Source of the DNA: Geosiphon pyriformis
Lineage: Eukaryota > Glomeromycota > Glomeromycetes > Archaeosporales > Geosiphonaceae
DNA: 64,000 nucleotides
Direction: 5' to 3'
NCBI GenBank assembly: GCA_016748015.1
Contig: JAAOMT010000710.1
Span: forward strand, 289,885-353,884
Shown: positions 36,101-49,031 of the stretch, in pieces
How the letters are laid out: each line of letters begins with the position of its first letter
Position numbering within the stretch: position 1 is the first letter of the stretch
Program-made: the position numbers and the translations under genes
The notes under the pieces: generated by a model
The model's database searches: none
What the model saw: only the letters and a program-made list of their open reading frames with translations
Told to the model about the DNA's origin: nothing

Positions 36101-37832
36101 CTGTGTTGGCACCCCATTCATCCATGTCTGTGCTTCTAATAATTTCTTGTCAGGTTTGGTATGCATTCTTCTTGAATGCAATTTGTCTTTAGGTGGCTCT
36201 TTGGCCAGCTCTTTTCAGTTTTGTAATGGAGTGCCTATATCTACTGTTCTGGGCGAATCCTTGTTTTTCAAATACTTGCCTTCTCTCTGGCGTTATGACA
36301 TTGCCTTTGTGAATCAGCTTCGGGATCATCATGAGGATATCTTCGATTGGTACACCTTTAAGCAGTAGAAAAAACTGGATCCTTGTGGCTCAGTTCCTGA
36401 GTGGTTTGGATGCTCTGTTGCTTTTTTCAGTGGTGTGCCTCCCTCTCCTTTGGCTTTGAATGGTGTTGGCCCTGTAGACATTTGTGGTTCTGATGATTTT
36501 GTGTCTGTATGTGATCATCTTTCTTGGGTTGGTGCTGATAGTTTGTCTGTGTATACGGATGAGTCGGTAAAAAATTTGGGCATGACTGGTTGTAGGACTG
36601 GGGCTGCTGCCTTTTTTGAGGACATTAACTTGGGTTTAGGTGTCTGTGTTCAGGGTTTGATGTCGTCTACTTTAGTGAAGTTGCAGGTTATAGCATTGGC
36701 TCTGGAGTGCATACCTGTGAATTGTTCTGTTAGCCTGTTTTCAGATAGCCAGACAGCTTTGGATGCTTGCAAGTCAGAGGTTAACTTGGTGTATTCTGAC
36801 TTTCACAATTGGTGTTGGGTTGAGCACCAGCATATTAGGAATGTTATCCACAAAAAAAATTTAAGGGTTAGCTGGCACAAGATCAAGAGCCACTCTAGTG
36901 TGTTGGAAAAATATTGCACCAATAGCATTGCTGATGCTGCAGCTCTCTCTGTTTGGTTTTTCTTTCCTCATGTTGCTGAACAGTTTTTGTTGGTGAATGG
37001 TGGTATTGTTTCTAGTAATTCTAAGCACTTTGTTTGAGATGTTTTTCATGCTGTCTGTCGGGCATGCTAGGAAGTCAGTTTTGGTTCTAGGTTTCTAGCT
37101 GGTGATTTGCACTCAGATGTTGATTGGCTTATCTTTTCCAGAGTTTGGCACCCAGATATGCATATGGCAACTGGTTTCACCAGCAGGCGCACTGCTAATA
37201 TTTGTACTTACCTTATGAAGACTTTGTACCATCAGCTTTCTATTGCTGTTCGAAAGTGCATTTATGATAAAAGTTATCCTAGTGTTTTGTGTCTGTATTG
37301 TGGTGGTGTGGAGGTGTCTGATCATGTGTTTTTTTGTATGATTGATGATGCAGCTTGTCGTCAGGTTTTGGAATTCTGTATGTCTTCTTGGAAGGTGCTT
37401 TCTGGTCTCTCTCTCCCTTTTTCATGCATTTTACAGATGCTGTTAACCTGTGCTTTGGATTTTCTGGTATTCTCGACTCTTTGTAAGGGTTTTGTTTTCA
37501 AAGAATGGCTTCAGGAGGCTGTTTTTATCTTCCATGATCCCAGAGTTGCTGGCATTAAAATTGCTGATTTTATACACTCTATTTGTGTCACTTTCTGGAA
37601 TAACATTTGGTTGGTCTGTGCTAAGCATCGTGCATACATAGAAAAAAATGGCCTAATTCTGGTGAATGACTCAGTTCCTGTCTCAGTTTCTGGTTTGGCT
37701 TCAAGATTCTCGAATGGTGTGGTTAAACTGCTTGGTGTTACTGAAGCTTTTGGCATTCATTTTGGCTTTCACAAATCTTGCTCTTTTTTTTCAGGTATTG
37801 GTGACCCAGTTACAATTAATATATTTGCATAG
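33176..37832 (+). pseudogene. LINE-2 ORF2, broken
   Basis: Same domain order as LINE-1 ORF2. Stops at codon 6 (TGA), 34,118 (TGA), 34,580 (TAG), 35,162 (TAG), 35,498 (TAG, right after F-V-D-D-T-I), 36,366 (TAG) and 37,034 (TGA). A deletion near 36,130 shifts the frame. At 34,118, 35,162 and 35,498 LINE-1 has TGG. RT motif B keeps the Q-G that LINE-1 lost. The C-terminal finger C-L-Y-C-G ... D-H-V-F-F-C is at 37,285-37,340. Confidence 0.87.
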
Positions 37833-37969
37833 TGTTGTCTTGACTGGCTCGAGTGGCTGGTCACATGTGGAAAATGCATGATTTACACTTAGTTTAGATC
37901 ATTTCTTTGATGTATAGTTCTAAGTAGTGTTTGGACCTCACTCATTAAAATAAAATAAAAATTAATAAA

Positions 37970-39791
37970 GTCTTAGTTCAATTAATGGTTTTAATTAAAA
38001 CTTTGTTAATTATATTAAAGCTAAAATTAATTTCTCAGCAGATACAAAAAACAGTTCTAAAAACATTATATATAAAATATTGAACATTTTTTAAAATTAT
38101 TTTATTATTTGTTATTATATATTTTTTATGAATTTTAACAAAAAGCACCAAACTTAAATTAAAAAGAATATTGGCAAATATATTAGTTTTTTTATTACTT
38201 AAAATATCTAAGTAGTCTTTAACTTTGAATTAAATTCTATTAAAAACTTTATTTTTAATAGAATTTAAGATTTAATATTTTTTAAGTCAACAATTATTGC
38301 AAAAATCTGGTAGCATTAATTTTAGTTTTAATAAGCAAACATTTAAAATAGCTTAATTATTAAATATACTTTAAAGCTAACACAATTATTTGTAGTTTTG
38401 TCAATATAAACATGACCAATTTATTAATCTTAATATTAGCAGTCAAACTTATATTAAAAAAAACAGTTGTACTATTTTTTACATTAAATATATTTAAATT
38501 TCTTAAAGATTTGTTTGTGTAAACATTAATAATATCTAAATTATTATTAATAAAACTCTTTTTTATTACAAAAAATTATTAGAACTAAGCATATCTGAAA
38601 GATAAAAATCACTATTAAAAAAAAGAATATTACAACAAAAAACTTTATTATGTAAATATTCAGAAGTCAAACTAAACTAATTAAGAACAAAACTCTTAAA
38701 ATCAAGTTTTTTTTAGCAGCAAAAATTCTTTTAATTAAAAACTAATCTTATTTTGGTGTAAAACTGTTTAATAAAAACAATACCAAATTTTTTGAACAAG
38801 TAAAAAACATTACAGAAAACTAATTGTTTCAATACAAAAAACATTGAAATGTTAACAGAAAAACAAAATACAAAAAGCAAATTATTAACAAAAAATTTTT
38901 CACAATTTCAGCTAAAAAATTGTTCACTAAACTGACTTTAATTTTACAGAAAAATGCAATAAATAATTAAAAAATTAGCTTAATATTTGCAAATCCGAAA
39001 ACTTATAATTAAATAATTAACTAAGAATACCATTAACATTTAAAAAAGACAATACTAAAGCCACTTTATTTTTTACTTGCATTTGTTTGAAAGTTTTCAA
39101 TTTATACAAAAATAAATAATATAAAGTCTTATTTGAAAAGTTTTTCAATAAATTGATTTTTGCTTTTAGATTTTTTCTGATTAATATATTTTATTTGTTG
39201 TATACATTTTTAGAAATAAAACTAAATTAAATTTTGTAGTCAATTATTAATTGCAGTACAGCCAAAACTAAGTAAAAAATTGTTTATTTGAGATAATTTT
39301 TTTTAAAACTATATTAAAAAAAACTAAATATCTAAATAAGCTTTAACTAAATTAAGTTTGAATAAACTTTTTAATAACAAAAAATATCTAAATATCTATA
39401 AGATTTTTTTTTTTGCAATAAAAATTAGCATTTTATATATTGACAATAAAAATTTTTTGACTTACTTATTGATAAAAATAGTAGCTGTTTTTTTATTGTT
39501 AATTAAAATAACATTAATTACAAAAAACTGACTAACAATATTTAAAATATGCTAAATAATAGTTATACTAGTACTAATTTAAATTATATTATTAATAAAT
39601 ATATTAGTCATTAAAAAAAAGTTAATCTAACTTAATTTTTGATTTTGCTAGTTTTGACAACAAACTTAGTATTAATTTAATAATTAAACAAACTTTTAAA
39701 TCTTTTTATCTTACACAAAAGAAAATCATAAAAAATTCTTTAAAACAAAAAGAAAAAAACTTTACTTTAATCTAAATTATTATGTATTTGG
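37970..39791 (-). mobile_element. Decayed LINE Dm, RT tail to 3' region
   Basis: The reverse complement follows LINE-2 ORF2 from RT motif B (39,700-39,790; ATTTTTTATGATTTTCTTTTGTG matches the F-Y-D-S-L-L-C codons) through the R-Y-L-G segment (39,376-39,400) and RNase H towards the end. AT-converted, no open frame. Confidence 0.72.
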
Positions 39792-39793
39792 TA

Positions 39794-40642
39794 TTGTTAT
39801 TAGAGGTTTTTAGGTCTTTTTTTCTAAATATTATTAATGTCTGTTTACTAAAAATTTACATTTTTCTGAAAGCTGTTAAATCTTTAATAACTAAATTTAT
39901 CTTCAAATTATCTTCTATAATTTAAACTGCTAAGCTTATAAGTAAAATAACCAAATTTGTATCAGTTACTTATATAATTACTTTGCAATAAAAGTTAATT
40001 TTTTCTCAAAAATTGCTTATTTGAAAGCTTACTAAAAATATATAGTTACTTTATTGTAAAAGTTAACTCTTTTACAAAAATTTTGTCTGTAAACTATCTT
40101 AATGTATATAATAAAAAAAATAAAAAAAAATAAAAGAAATATAAAGAAAAAAAAATTTTATTAAGAGAATTGTTTTTTGTTTAGACTTAAAATTACTAAT
40201 AAATTACTAAAATTAATAGTTAATTAATTCCAAAACATTAATAAATTTTAAGTATAATTATTTCAAAGATTTGGATTTTTAAATTATTTAATGTTTATTT
40301 TTTTTTGCTATAATTTTAACAGACTAAAGATACATTTTAACAAATTACAAGTTATTTTTACAAACTATTAGCTATTTCGATAAACTATTAATTATTTTAA
40401 CAAATTTTTACAAATTTTGATAAATTCTTAAATGTTATATAATTCGAAATATTGTGTAATTTAATTATCCTAATTTTTATTGTATAAATTAAATTATTAA
40501 TTAGATAATAATATTTGATAGTTTTTAATTAAATAATAAATAATAAATAATAAATAAAATAATGATAATATATGCTAATTAATAATAGAAATTATAAAAA
40601 TAATTTTATAATGTTTATTAACTAAAATTTTACTGATAACAG
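39794..40642 (+). mobile_element. TIR element M3, intact-length copy
   Basis: An 849-bp copy of the M family with no internal insertion. The left end TTGTTATTAG and right end CTGATAACAG are inverted repeats differing only by T for C; TA flanks both sides (39,792-39,793 and 40,643-40,644). It interrupts Dm within the RT codons between the matches to L-T-x-G-Y and D-G-L-D-Q. No ORF. It serves as the reference for recognising M1 and M2. Confidence 0.8.
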
Positions 40643-40644
40643 TA

Positions 40645-41690
40645 CTTATTAGTTAGTCTAAAATTTATTATAACTTAATTAATTTTGTTATTGTTAATAT
40701 TACTAAAAATATTATAAATTATTTATATATTTTTATTTTAATCAAATTATTTTCTAAATAATATTACTCAATAAAATTATATACTTTGTACATGTTCTAT
40801 AAAACCAATTAAATATTATAATTTTTTTCAATACATTCTTTATAATTAAGTTTACTGTAAAAATAAGAGATTAAGTAGAAATACTCTTTAATACAAAAAA
40901 ATTGTCATTATAAAGAACATCAAATTTGTTACAAGCCAAAAATTCTATTAAAAAAATCTTAAAAAGAATTTTTTAAGTGATTTTAATTAAAGTAATAAGT
41001 CAAGTATTAATTAAAACTTTTTTTATTTATATAGTTTAGAAATTATAAAAATCTAGATTTTTTTTTAAGATTAAAAAACTAATTTACATATTAAACAAGA
41101 GTTTAATAACTTTAAGAACATTAACAAAACAGAATTATTATAAAATTCTTAATATTTATTTGAAATATTAGACAATTTAGAAGTTTTCTTATTAAGTAAA
41201 TTATTTATTATATAATATAGTTTATCTAAACCAATAATATTCATAATACTAAAAAAATTCTTGTTATTAATATAAGTCAGAAATAAATATTAAAAATATT
41301 ATAAGTTAATAATATTGTTTAAAACTGCATTTTTTTTGTTTATTCTTTCATAATTATATTTATCTTTGATTTAATATTATTAAGATCTATAATTAATTTT
41401 TTATTAATAATTAAGTAATTTAAAACAATTTTTTAAAATATATATTTTAATATATTTTTAATAATATATTTTTTATTGATAACAAAAATTTTTATTTATT
41501 TGGCAATAACATTTCAAATTTTTATTTTTTTTATTTTTAAAAACTTAATAAACTTATATATATAATAAAACTTTTTTATATCAAATAATATAAATTTAAT
41601 AATATTATAATTAATATCTGAATCTAATATAGTTTAAATATATAAAATATTATTATGGTCTAAAAACATTTAATGATTTATCAAAAAAAC
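40645..41690 (-). mobile_element. Decayed LINE Dm, RT N-terminal part
   Basis: The reverse complement follows LINE-2 34,260-35,260: the codons for L-D-M-L-L-V-L-L-N near 41,120, the T-K-I-L-S-K-I-L segment near 40,960, and G-D-N-F near 40,905 are readable. AT-converted. Confidence 0.72.
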
Positions 41691-42625
41691 AAGCTTATTA
41701 TTAAGTTTTATATACAATATTATGGTTTAAGAATTTAACAAAAGAATCATAAAATAATATAAATTATTTAATCATAATATAGCATAGTAATAATCTTAGA
41801 AAGATTATGATTAACATAGTAACAAGTACTATTTTGTGATAGTGGCAAACACCAGCTTATAATAGTGATCAACATTAATTGGTAATAGTGGCCAATACCA
41901 ACTAGTGATAATGATCAATACCAACTGGTAATAGTGGCAAACACTAGATTGAAATACCAAAAAGAAAGTATTACAATGTGTTTTCTCATAGAACTACAAA
42001 CATGTATATATACAGTAGTTTTAATATTAAAAAAAACAATATCATCTAACAAAACAATTCATTCAACAGTTTTACTTTAATTATTTTCTAGTCTTTACTT
42101 TTAAAAATAAATATTCACAAAAATCTTAAATCAAAAAAAAATGAAAAAGAATATTGAAAACTGAATCCAATATGTTAAGAAACTTACTTGTATTATTTAT
42201 TGAATGAAACTATTATTTATTAGCTGAATTTCTTGAAGAATAATCTCTAATCAAGATTATTTATATTGTTACTAATTAATAAAAGCTTTATTGTAAGAAT
42301 TAGAAAAAATGCTAAAGACCATTAATATTTTATGTTTCTAAATTAGAGAAACACATCAGGCAATTGCAAAAATAGTCTTAAAAAAGATTTCAGACAGTAA
42401 GTAAATTTCAGTTTAGCTTTTAAAAAAAAGTACATAAATACACACAATAATCAAAAATTGAGAAATAATTTATATTGTGATATTAAAGAAAAAGCCTTCA
42501 ATATAACAGTGATATTATTACACAAATAGAATTGAGGAACTCACGAAAAACTGATTGCAATTAAAATAGGATATTAGCAATTAAACAACCAAAAAAGCTA
42601 TTTTATAACAACAATAACTTGACAA
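41691..42625. mobile_element. Unclassified 0.9-kb insertion in Dm
   Basis: The LINE alignment breaks near 42,625 (after F-H-K-L-E) and resumes near 41,690, with about 0.93 kb of unrelated, less AT-converted DNA between. It has no ORF, a TATATATAC stretch near 42,005 and a minisatellite. A solo LTR or non-autonomous element is possible; termini and target duplication were not resolved. Confidence 0.45.
41835..41950. repeat. Minisatellite of about 24 bp, 4-5 units
   Basis: Degenerate tandem units of the type AATAGTGGCAAACACCAACT with a changing tail: 'atagtggcaaacaccagc', 'aatagtgatcaacattaattgg', 'aatagtggccaataccaact', 'ataatgatcaataccaactgg', 'aatagtggcaaacactag'. Confidence 0.75.
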
Positions 42626-45595
42626 TTTTGGAAATTAAAATTTCTAGTTTATAAAACTTAAAAAAACATTTAATGTAAACTTTATTAAATGTCTTAAGCC
42701 AAAATTTAACAAAAACTTTATTGGTCATTAAGCTTACTATTTTTTTAACAATATTTCATATTTTGTTTAAATTCAAAAACTTAGAAAAAGCAAATTTAAC
42801 AAAATACATAGTAATATTAACTATTATAATATTTTTAAAACAAATTTATTTAATATTATCAGCATTTTTGAAATTAAATTTCTAACAGTTATAGTTAATC
42901 TGTTTATAAAAAAAATACAAATATGTATTTAAAAAATTACTTAAATTTACAAACATAAAACTGTTTAATAATTAGAATTAAAGTATTCTTTAATATTTAT
43001 AATATTATAATAGACTATTGTATTAACAAAATTAGAAAAAATAAAAACAAAGTTAATAGTTTTTTTAAAATTATAAAAGATTTTTTATATAACAGTCTTA
43101 ATTACTAAACTTTTTATTAATAAATTAATTAAGTTTATATTTAAACATTTTTTGAAATTAATATACTTTTAAAAACCATTTTTATTAAAATTATTATTTA
43201 AAATCACAAATAAAAATTTATTTATAGTTTTAATAATTAATGAATTAATATCTTTAAATTGTTTAAAGCACAATACTAATATTGTATTAGTATATAGCTC
43301 CAAAATAAAAACAGATTATTTATTCTTAAAAAATAATATAATAAACAAAAGCTAACCAACTATCTTAAAAACTTGTATACATAATATGTTAGAATATTGT
43401 TCATAATAATAGTAATTTTAAAGTTCATATAACTAAAATCTAACTCAGAAATAAAGATTTTAACAATTTTAAACTTGTTTATAATCTATAGTTAATTTTT
43501 ATTTCTTAATTTTGTTTTTGTAATAATCAAAACAAAATTGTTTATTGTTTTGTATTAACAAATAATATTTTTTTGTTTAGCAAAATTTTTTATTTTTTTA
43601 ATATTATATATAACAAATTTTCAAATTAAACTGATTATTAAGATAAAAAATAGATAAAAAAACCAAAGCCAGAAACTAACAGATTTAAATAAACTAAGAC
43701 TATACACATAAAATTTTTTAAAGCTAATATTTTGGCTTTCAATCCACTAATTTTGACAGCAAAAATTTTTGTATTATTAAGAGTTAATTAGAAAATATTA
43801 CCAACAATAAAATCAACAACTAAAAAAGATAAACCAAAAACACTTATATTAATATTAATAGAGATATTCAAAAATAGTCAAAATAAAAAACAGACAGATA
43901 AACAATTTTATTAATATATTTAATTTAATAAAGATGTTAAAAATCCAATTAGTAAAAAGTTTTATTAAATATTTAAGCAAATTCAGTTAGAAAACTAGAA
44001 GTAAAAAAACAAATAAAACCAAATTGGCAAAAATAAAAGAGACATAAATTTCATAAAGTGTTCATTAAAATTAATATTAAATTTATTATTGCCAACTACT
44101 TAAGCTTAAAACATCTCTCTAAATACCAAAAAACAAAACACAAAAACCTATTTTTTAACATAAAAATAAACAAAGAATAATTATTTTTTTTCAGAAAAAA
44201 GTTGCTTAAAAACTTTTTTGATTATAAAATATAAAAAGCCAAATTAATTATATTTTAGAGCTAAATGTTTTAAATAATTATATTTATTACAATAAATTAT
44301 ATCTAATCTAATCCAAAAAAGTTTAATATTACTAAAAACAGAAGCAGTATAAAATATATAATTAAAAGCTTTTTTAGATTCAAAGTCTATTATTATACAA
44401 TAAAATTTGGTATTAATAATAATAAAACAATTTATAATACAAATTTTTTTACTTATTTTATTCAATAACAAACTTAGATTATAAATTATAAGTCTTATTA
44501 ATAATATAAACAATAATATTTTAAAATAATTTTTAAAAGCTCAAATATTTCAATTTAATATGGTTTTTATTATATATACTAAGTCTTTTCTAATAAGTAT
44601 TAATTATTTCCTAGCAAACAAATTAGTTTGGTTTAATTTAACAAATTTTACTATAATTTTTTGTTATAGTTTAATTAATTGTAATCAAATAAATATTATT
44701 TAATTATATTTAGATAAGACTAAAATAATTTTTTTTTAATATATTTATAAGAATTTTTTTAATAATTACAGTTTAATCTAAGCAAATTTTTTGTTTTTTA
44801 ACATTATTATTAACTTAAATATTGTTTTTTTGGCCAATATAGTGGTCTGATTTATATTTTTTTTAGATATAAATATAAATCTAATAATTTTTTTATATTT
44901 TAAAAAAGTAATAGCTTCTTTAAAATCATTTATTTTAAAATTTTTTTTTAATAACTTGCACTTTTACTATTGTTAATTTATTTTCAATTGTTGAAAGATT
45001 AATATTCAAAGCAAAAAATTTTTTAATAGAAACTTTTACTTAAATTTTTACTATTTTTAAATTAATTTATTTTTTGTTTAAAGAAATATTAAGAGAAGAA
45101 AGAAAAAGTTCTCTATTTTTTTCTATGTTAAAATTAAATAAACCAAAAAAAAAATTACATTTTAAATTAGTATTAACTCTTTTAGCTTTAAGAATTATAG
45201 CTATTAAATCCAAGAAAAACCATTACCAATACTCATAAAAACATTACTAATCTTATTGTCTTTAGACTTATTGTTTATATCCAAATAAATACTATTTTCA
45301 AAACCAGATTTGACCAAAAAGATATGCTTTTTATTACTAGAATATTTAATATTACTAACAGAAACTCTTTTTTTTTGGAAAAAAAAAACCACTAATTAGA
45401 TTATGAAAAGTTCTTTTGGGTGCCTTTTTTTTAGACATGCTGCTGCTTGAAACAGCTTCAAAGTTCACTACAAAAGAGTTATTTACTTGAAAAATATTGA
45501 ATAAGATAAAACAAAAAAACAAAAAAAAACTTTTTTTTCGAAAATTGCTCTTTGGAGAATTTTGGATGTAAGGAAAAAAGAAGTTTTTTGTAACT
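42626..45595 (-). mobile_element. Decayed LINE Dm, 5' end, ORF1 and endonuclease
   Basis: 5' part of the - strand LINE. Its 5' UTR (45,500-45,595) resembles that of LINE-1 (ACTTCTTT, then CCAAAATTC, then a GAAAAAAAAG tract). ORF1 begins at about 45,438 with M-S-K-K-K-A-P-K and stays half-readable; 45,204-45,392 keeps N-I-K-Y-S-S-N-K-K-H-I-F-L. The segment 44,244-44,513 keeps K-K-I-C-I-I-N and W-I-R-L-D-I-I-Y-C-N-K, the zinc-knuckle region with Cys changed to Tyr. The endonuclease follows leftwards. This is a different subfamily from LINE-1 and LINE-2. It ends about 290 bp from the OCT1 start codon. Confidence 0.78.
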
Positions 45596-45882
45596 TGTTT
45601 ATTCAAATTTTTTTAGTATTAACAATTAAAATAATTATGCTTAAATAAATTTTTAAATATCTTTAAAAGATTTATTTTTTGTATATAAATAATAAAAATT
45701 TATGTTAAATATAATTGTTTTAATTTAGAATAATTATAAGTTAAAATTTATGGTTTGAATAACCTAAAATATGACTGTTTTAAAAAAAATTTTATCTGAA
45801 AAGATAGATGCTTGCATCACAATAACTGAGTTTTATTTTGACGAATCTCACAGTGTAGATTGTTAAACCTTTGGATAGGTAA

Positions 45883-48679
45883 ATGAATTATAACGGAATT
45901 CGGCAGGCTAAATTTGCCTGGCTTCACTTTTCCTCTCATTGCATACCTCACAAATTCAGAATACCAAATAGTAGCACTTTGTTTTTTCGATCACGACGAT
46001 ATAGCCATGATCTAGTCAACCCGATCTCAACTTCAGATTCGCAACAAAGTCTTCCCTTTGTTGCCCCTATTAATATAAGGCTAAAAGAACAGGAGGAACT
46101 TTTACGCTTGATTTTCGATAACTCTGAAACTTGGCGAGCATGGTCCCAAAGTCAAATATTCTCTTTCTTCACTACCAACTCAACAGGTTTATTTAGAAAT
46201 CCCGAGTTAACAACCCCCCAATCTTTTCAAGTAGTGGCTGATAAAGTTTTGAATAAAGCAAAATTGTTAGTGGAAAACATTAGCAATGCAAACACCGATA
46301 AGGAGTTGCGGCAGGTCGTTAAGAGTCTTGATAAGCTCTCCAATACCCTGTGTTCGATTATCGATTTGGCCGAATTTGTTAGAACTGCACATCCAGATCA
46401 AAATTTTGCTCAAGCTGCAAATCATGCATATGAATATCTATGCTCTTATATGAACACGCTCAATACAAACACTAAATTATATAAGGTAAAGCTTTTACTC
46501 TCTATCGTTTCTAATCTTCTGAATATCCCTTTCACCAATTCATTATTTCCTATTCATGTTCTTGTATAATAGAACGAAAATTCATCATCATGAAACGCAA
46601 TATAATATGTGTTGCTTAATTGTCGTTAATATCCAGGTGCTAAAACGCGTGCTATCAACTTCAAGTATTTCTTCGAAATTTTCTACGGAGGAATTACAAG
46701 TTGCAAACGTGTTCTTGAGAGATTTTGAAAAATCAGGAATACATCTTCCTGCCAAACAACGTGAGAAATTTGTCCAATTGTCGGACAAGATTATTACACT
46801 TGGACGTAAATTTTATAAGAACCCTTCCACAAAATCAATCCGTCAAATCGAAGTTTCTCCCTTATCCCGCCTTGGAGGATTAACTTCAGATTACATTCAG
46901 GGAATTACCATCAAAAACAATAACTGTGCTATTATCCCCACTAGTCCATGGGATGCTCAAATGATTTTAAAATATGCGCGGGACGAAGAAGTGAGGAAAG
47001 ATATGTATGTAGCTTCGAATTCTGCATCTCGATCTCAACTCTCAACATTAGAGGATTTGTTGAGGACGCGAGCAGAATTGGCAAATTTGATTGGTATGGA
47101 AAGCTATGGTCATATGTTCCTAATTGACAAAATGGTAAAAAGTCCAGGTAGGTCTTTAAAGTGCCCCTACTTTATTTTAAATCTTGAATTGATATTTTAT
47201 CTATGAGCCCTAAAATTTTTTAGATAATGTAAAAACCTTTTTGCGTACTCTGGCTGATCACCATCGCCCCAAAGCATTGAAGGATCTTTTGCTTCTCCAA
47301 GAAGCTAAAAGACGATACATTCGACAAAAGACCTTACCTACTATCTGTGCATGGGATCGAGATTACTACACTACTGTCGTACTATCAGAATCATCTTCTC
47401 AGCCTTTAGCAGCCATCTCTCCTTACTTTTCGATAGGATCTGTTATTCAAGGGCTATCGCAACTTTTCTCTCGATTATACGGTATTTCATTTCAACCAGC
47501 TGAGATTTTACCTGGTGAAGTATGGCATGATGACGTTCGTAAACTTGAGGTGATCGATGAAGCAGAAGGCAAGGTTGGGACAATATATTGTGATTTATTC
47601 AATCGTCACGGTAAATTCCAAAGCGCCGCTCATTATACTGTAAGATGTTCGCGACGTGTAGATGATGACGATGATTATGAATCTGGACAATCTTCCTATA
47701 GATCAGATTTCAATGAAATTAACAATTTGACTACATATGATCAAGGAGTTGAAATAAAAGGAAAATCAGGACTTTACCAATTACCTGTAGTAGTATTAAT
47801 GTGCGATTTTAACAAGGCAAATAATCAAGATCAGCCAACAACTTTAAGTTGGGTCGAAGTTGAGACACTTTTTCATGAAATGGGGCATGCAATGCATTGT
47901 GAGTAAAACTTTAATTCACTTGAAAAATATAGGTTTCCTCATGACTTTTATCCGAACCAAATTACAATTTAAACTTTAAAAATAATTCTAGCAATGATCG
48001 GTCGGACCGAATTTCATAATGTTTCAGGTAGGTTAAATTTAATTCTTAAAATTTTTATGATTTACTATAACTTACTTTTCTTCTTAACACAGGAACCCGA
48101 TGTCCTACTGATTTTGTCGAGCTGCCTTCTATTTTGATGGAGCATTTTGTTTCTTCACCACAAGTTCTTTCACTTTTCGCATATCATTTTGACACCCGTG
48201 AACCGATACCTCCTAAGCTAATTCAATCACATGCAAGAGCCAATTCAACTTTCGCAGCTATAGAGACGCAATCACAAATAGTAATGGCGCTACTTGACCA
48301 ATTATATCATTCTGAACTTGCCAATACACCATCGTTTGATACAACTACAATTTTGGCCAACCTCCAAGATACTGTTGGTATATTCCCATCAGTGCCCAAA
48401 ACAGCATGGCAAATTCAATTTGGCCATTTATTTGGTTATGGGTCCGGTTATTATAGTTATCTTTTTGGAAAAGTATTAGCTGGAAAGATATGGAAAGAAA
48501 TTTTTTCAAAAGATCCCTTGAGCAGAGACGCAGGTCAAAGATTTCGTGAAGAAGTCTTGAAATGGGGTGGTTCACGAGATCCTTGGATCTGCATTGGAAA
48601 TGCGCTTAAAGATGACAGAATTGTGTCAGGTGATAACGTTTCTATGTCAATAGTGGGGGAGTGGGTTGATTTTCTCTAA
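45883..48679 (+). CDS. OCT1: Mitochondrial intermediate peptidase (M3A)
   Basis: join(45,883-46,485; 46,637-47,147; 47,224-47,898; 47,992-48,027; 48,093-48,679), 803 aa, the usual length of fungal Oct1. In the family it removes an octapeptide from matrix proteins already cut by the processing peptidase. The N-terminus is rich in Arg, Ser and Phe without acidic residues to about residue 43, as for a mitochondrial presequence. The zinc site H-E-M-G-H is at residues 589-593 (end of exon 3), and the third ligand region T-D-F-V-E-L-P-S opens exon 5, preceded by the diagnostic S-M-I-G-R-T-E-F-H-N-V-S-G, part of which lies on a 36-bp exon 4. The exon 3 donor GTGAGT splits the Ser codon after A-M-H. 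The ATG at 45,883 is the first in frame. A single-copy housekeeping gene; the polyadenylation-like AATAAAATA is at about 48,732. Confidence 0.95.
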
Positions 48680-49031
48680 TACGAATGAAAGCAATTATAG
48701 TAAGGATTTAAAAATTATGTTAAATTTTCAATAATAAAATATGAATTTCGTGATTTACTAAACATAGTGAAGAAATCTGGCGGAAACTGAGGCTTTTAAG
48801 TGTTAATTTGTCGCTGATCCCAATGACATTCTTCACAACCTTTAAAAAACAACTTTTTATTGTAAGCTTTGTCGTTCAGTTCCGGATATTCGGGTATGAC
48901 AAATGATAAAATCCAAGAACAGAATTCTTTGGCCGAAAAAAACAGCCTTAAAAGATATTTATTGTATCATATTAAGGTTTCTAGAGAAATTGATAAAGGG
49001 CTTTCTCACGATATAAAAAGTGTTCAAAGCT
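48680..49031. other. Intergenic: OCT1 3' end and MAPKK promoter
   Basis: 352 bp between the two genes. It holds AATAAAATA near 48,732 as a likely poly(A) signal for OCT1 and a TATAAAAAG at about 49,012, just ahead of the MAPKK start codon. No other feature. Confidence 0.5.

Larger units (their letters stand above)
31243..37960 (+). mobile_element. LINE-2, full-length LINE of the LINE-1 family
   Basis: 6.7 kb, colinear with LINE-1 from the 5' UTR (shared CTTCTTTCTCTCCTT start) to the 3' tail (TTAAAATAAAATAAAA). ATTAATAAA occurs just outside both ends (31,234-31,242 and 37,961-37,969), a 9-bp target duplication, so both ends are defined. It is inserted in the 3' part of Dm in opposite orientation. 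More nonsense codons than LINE-1, nearly all C-to-T or G-to-A relative to it. Confidence 0.92.
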
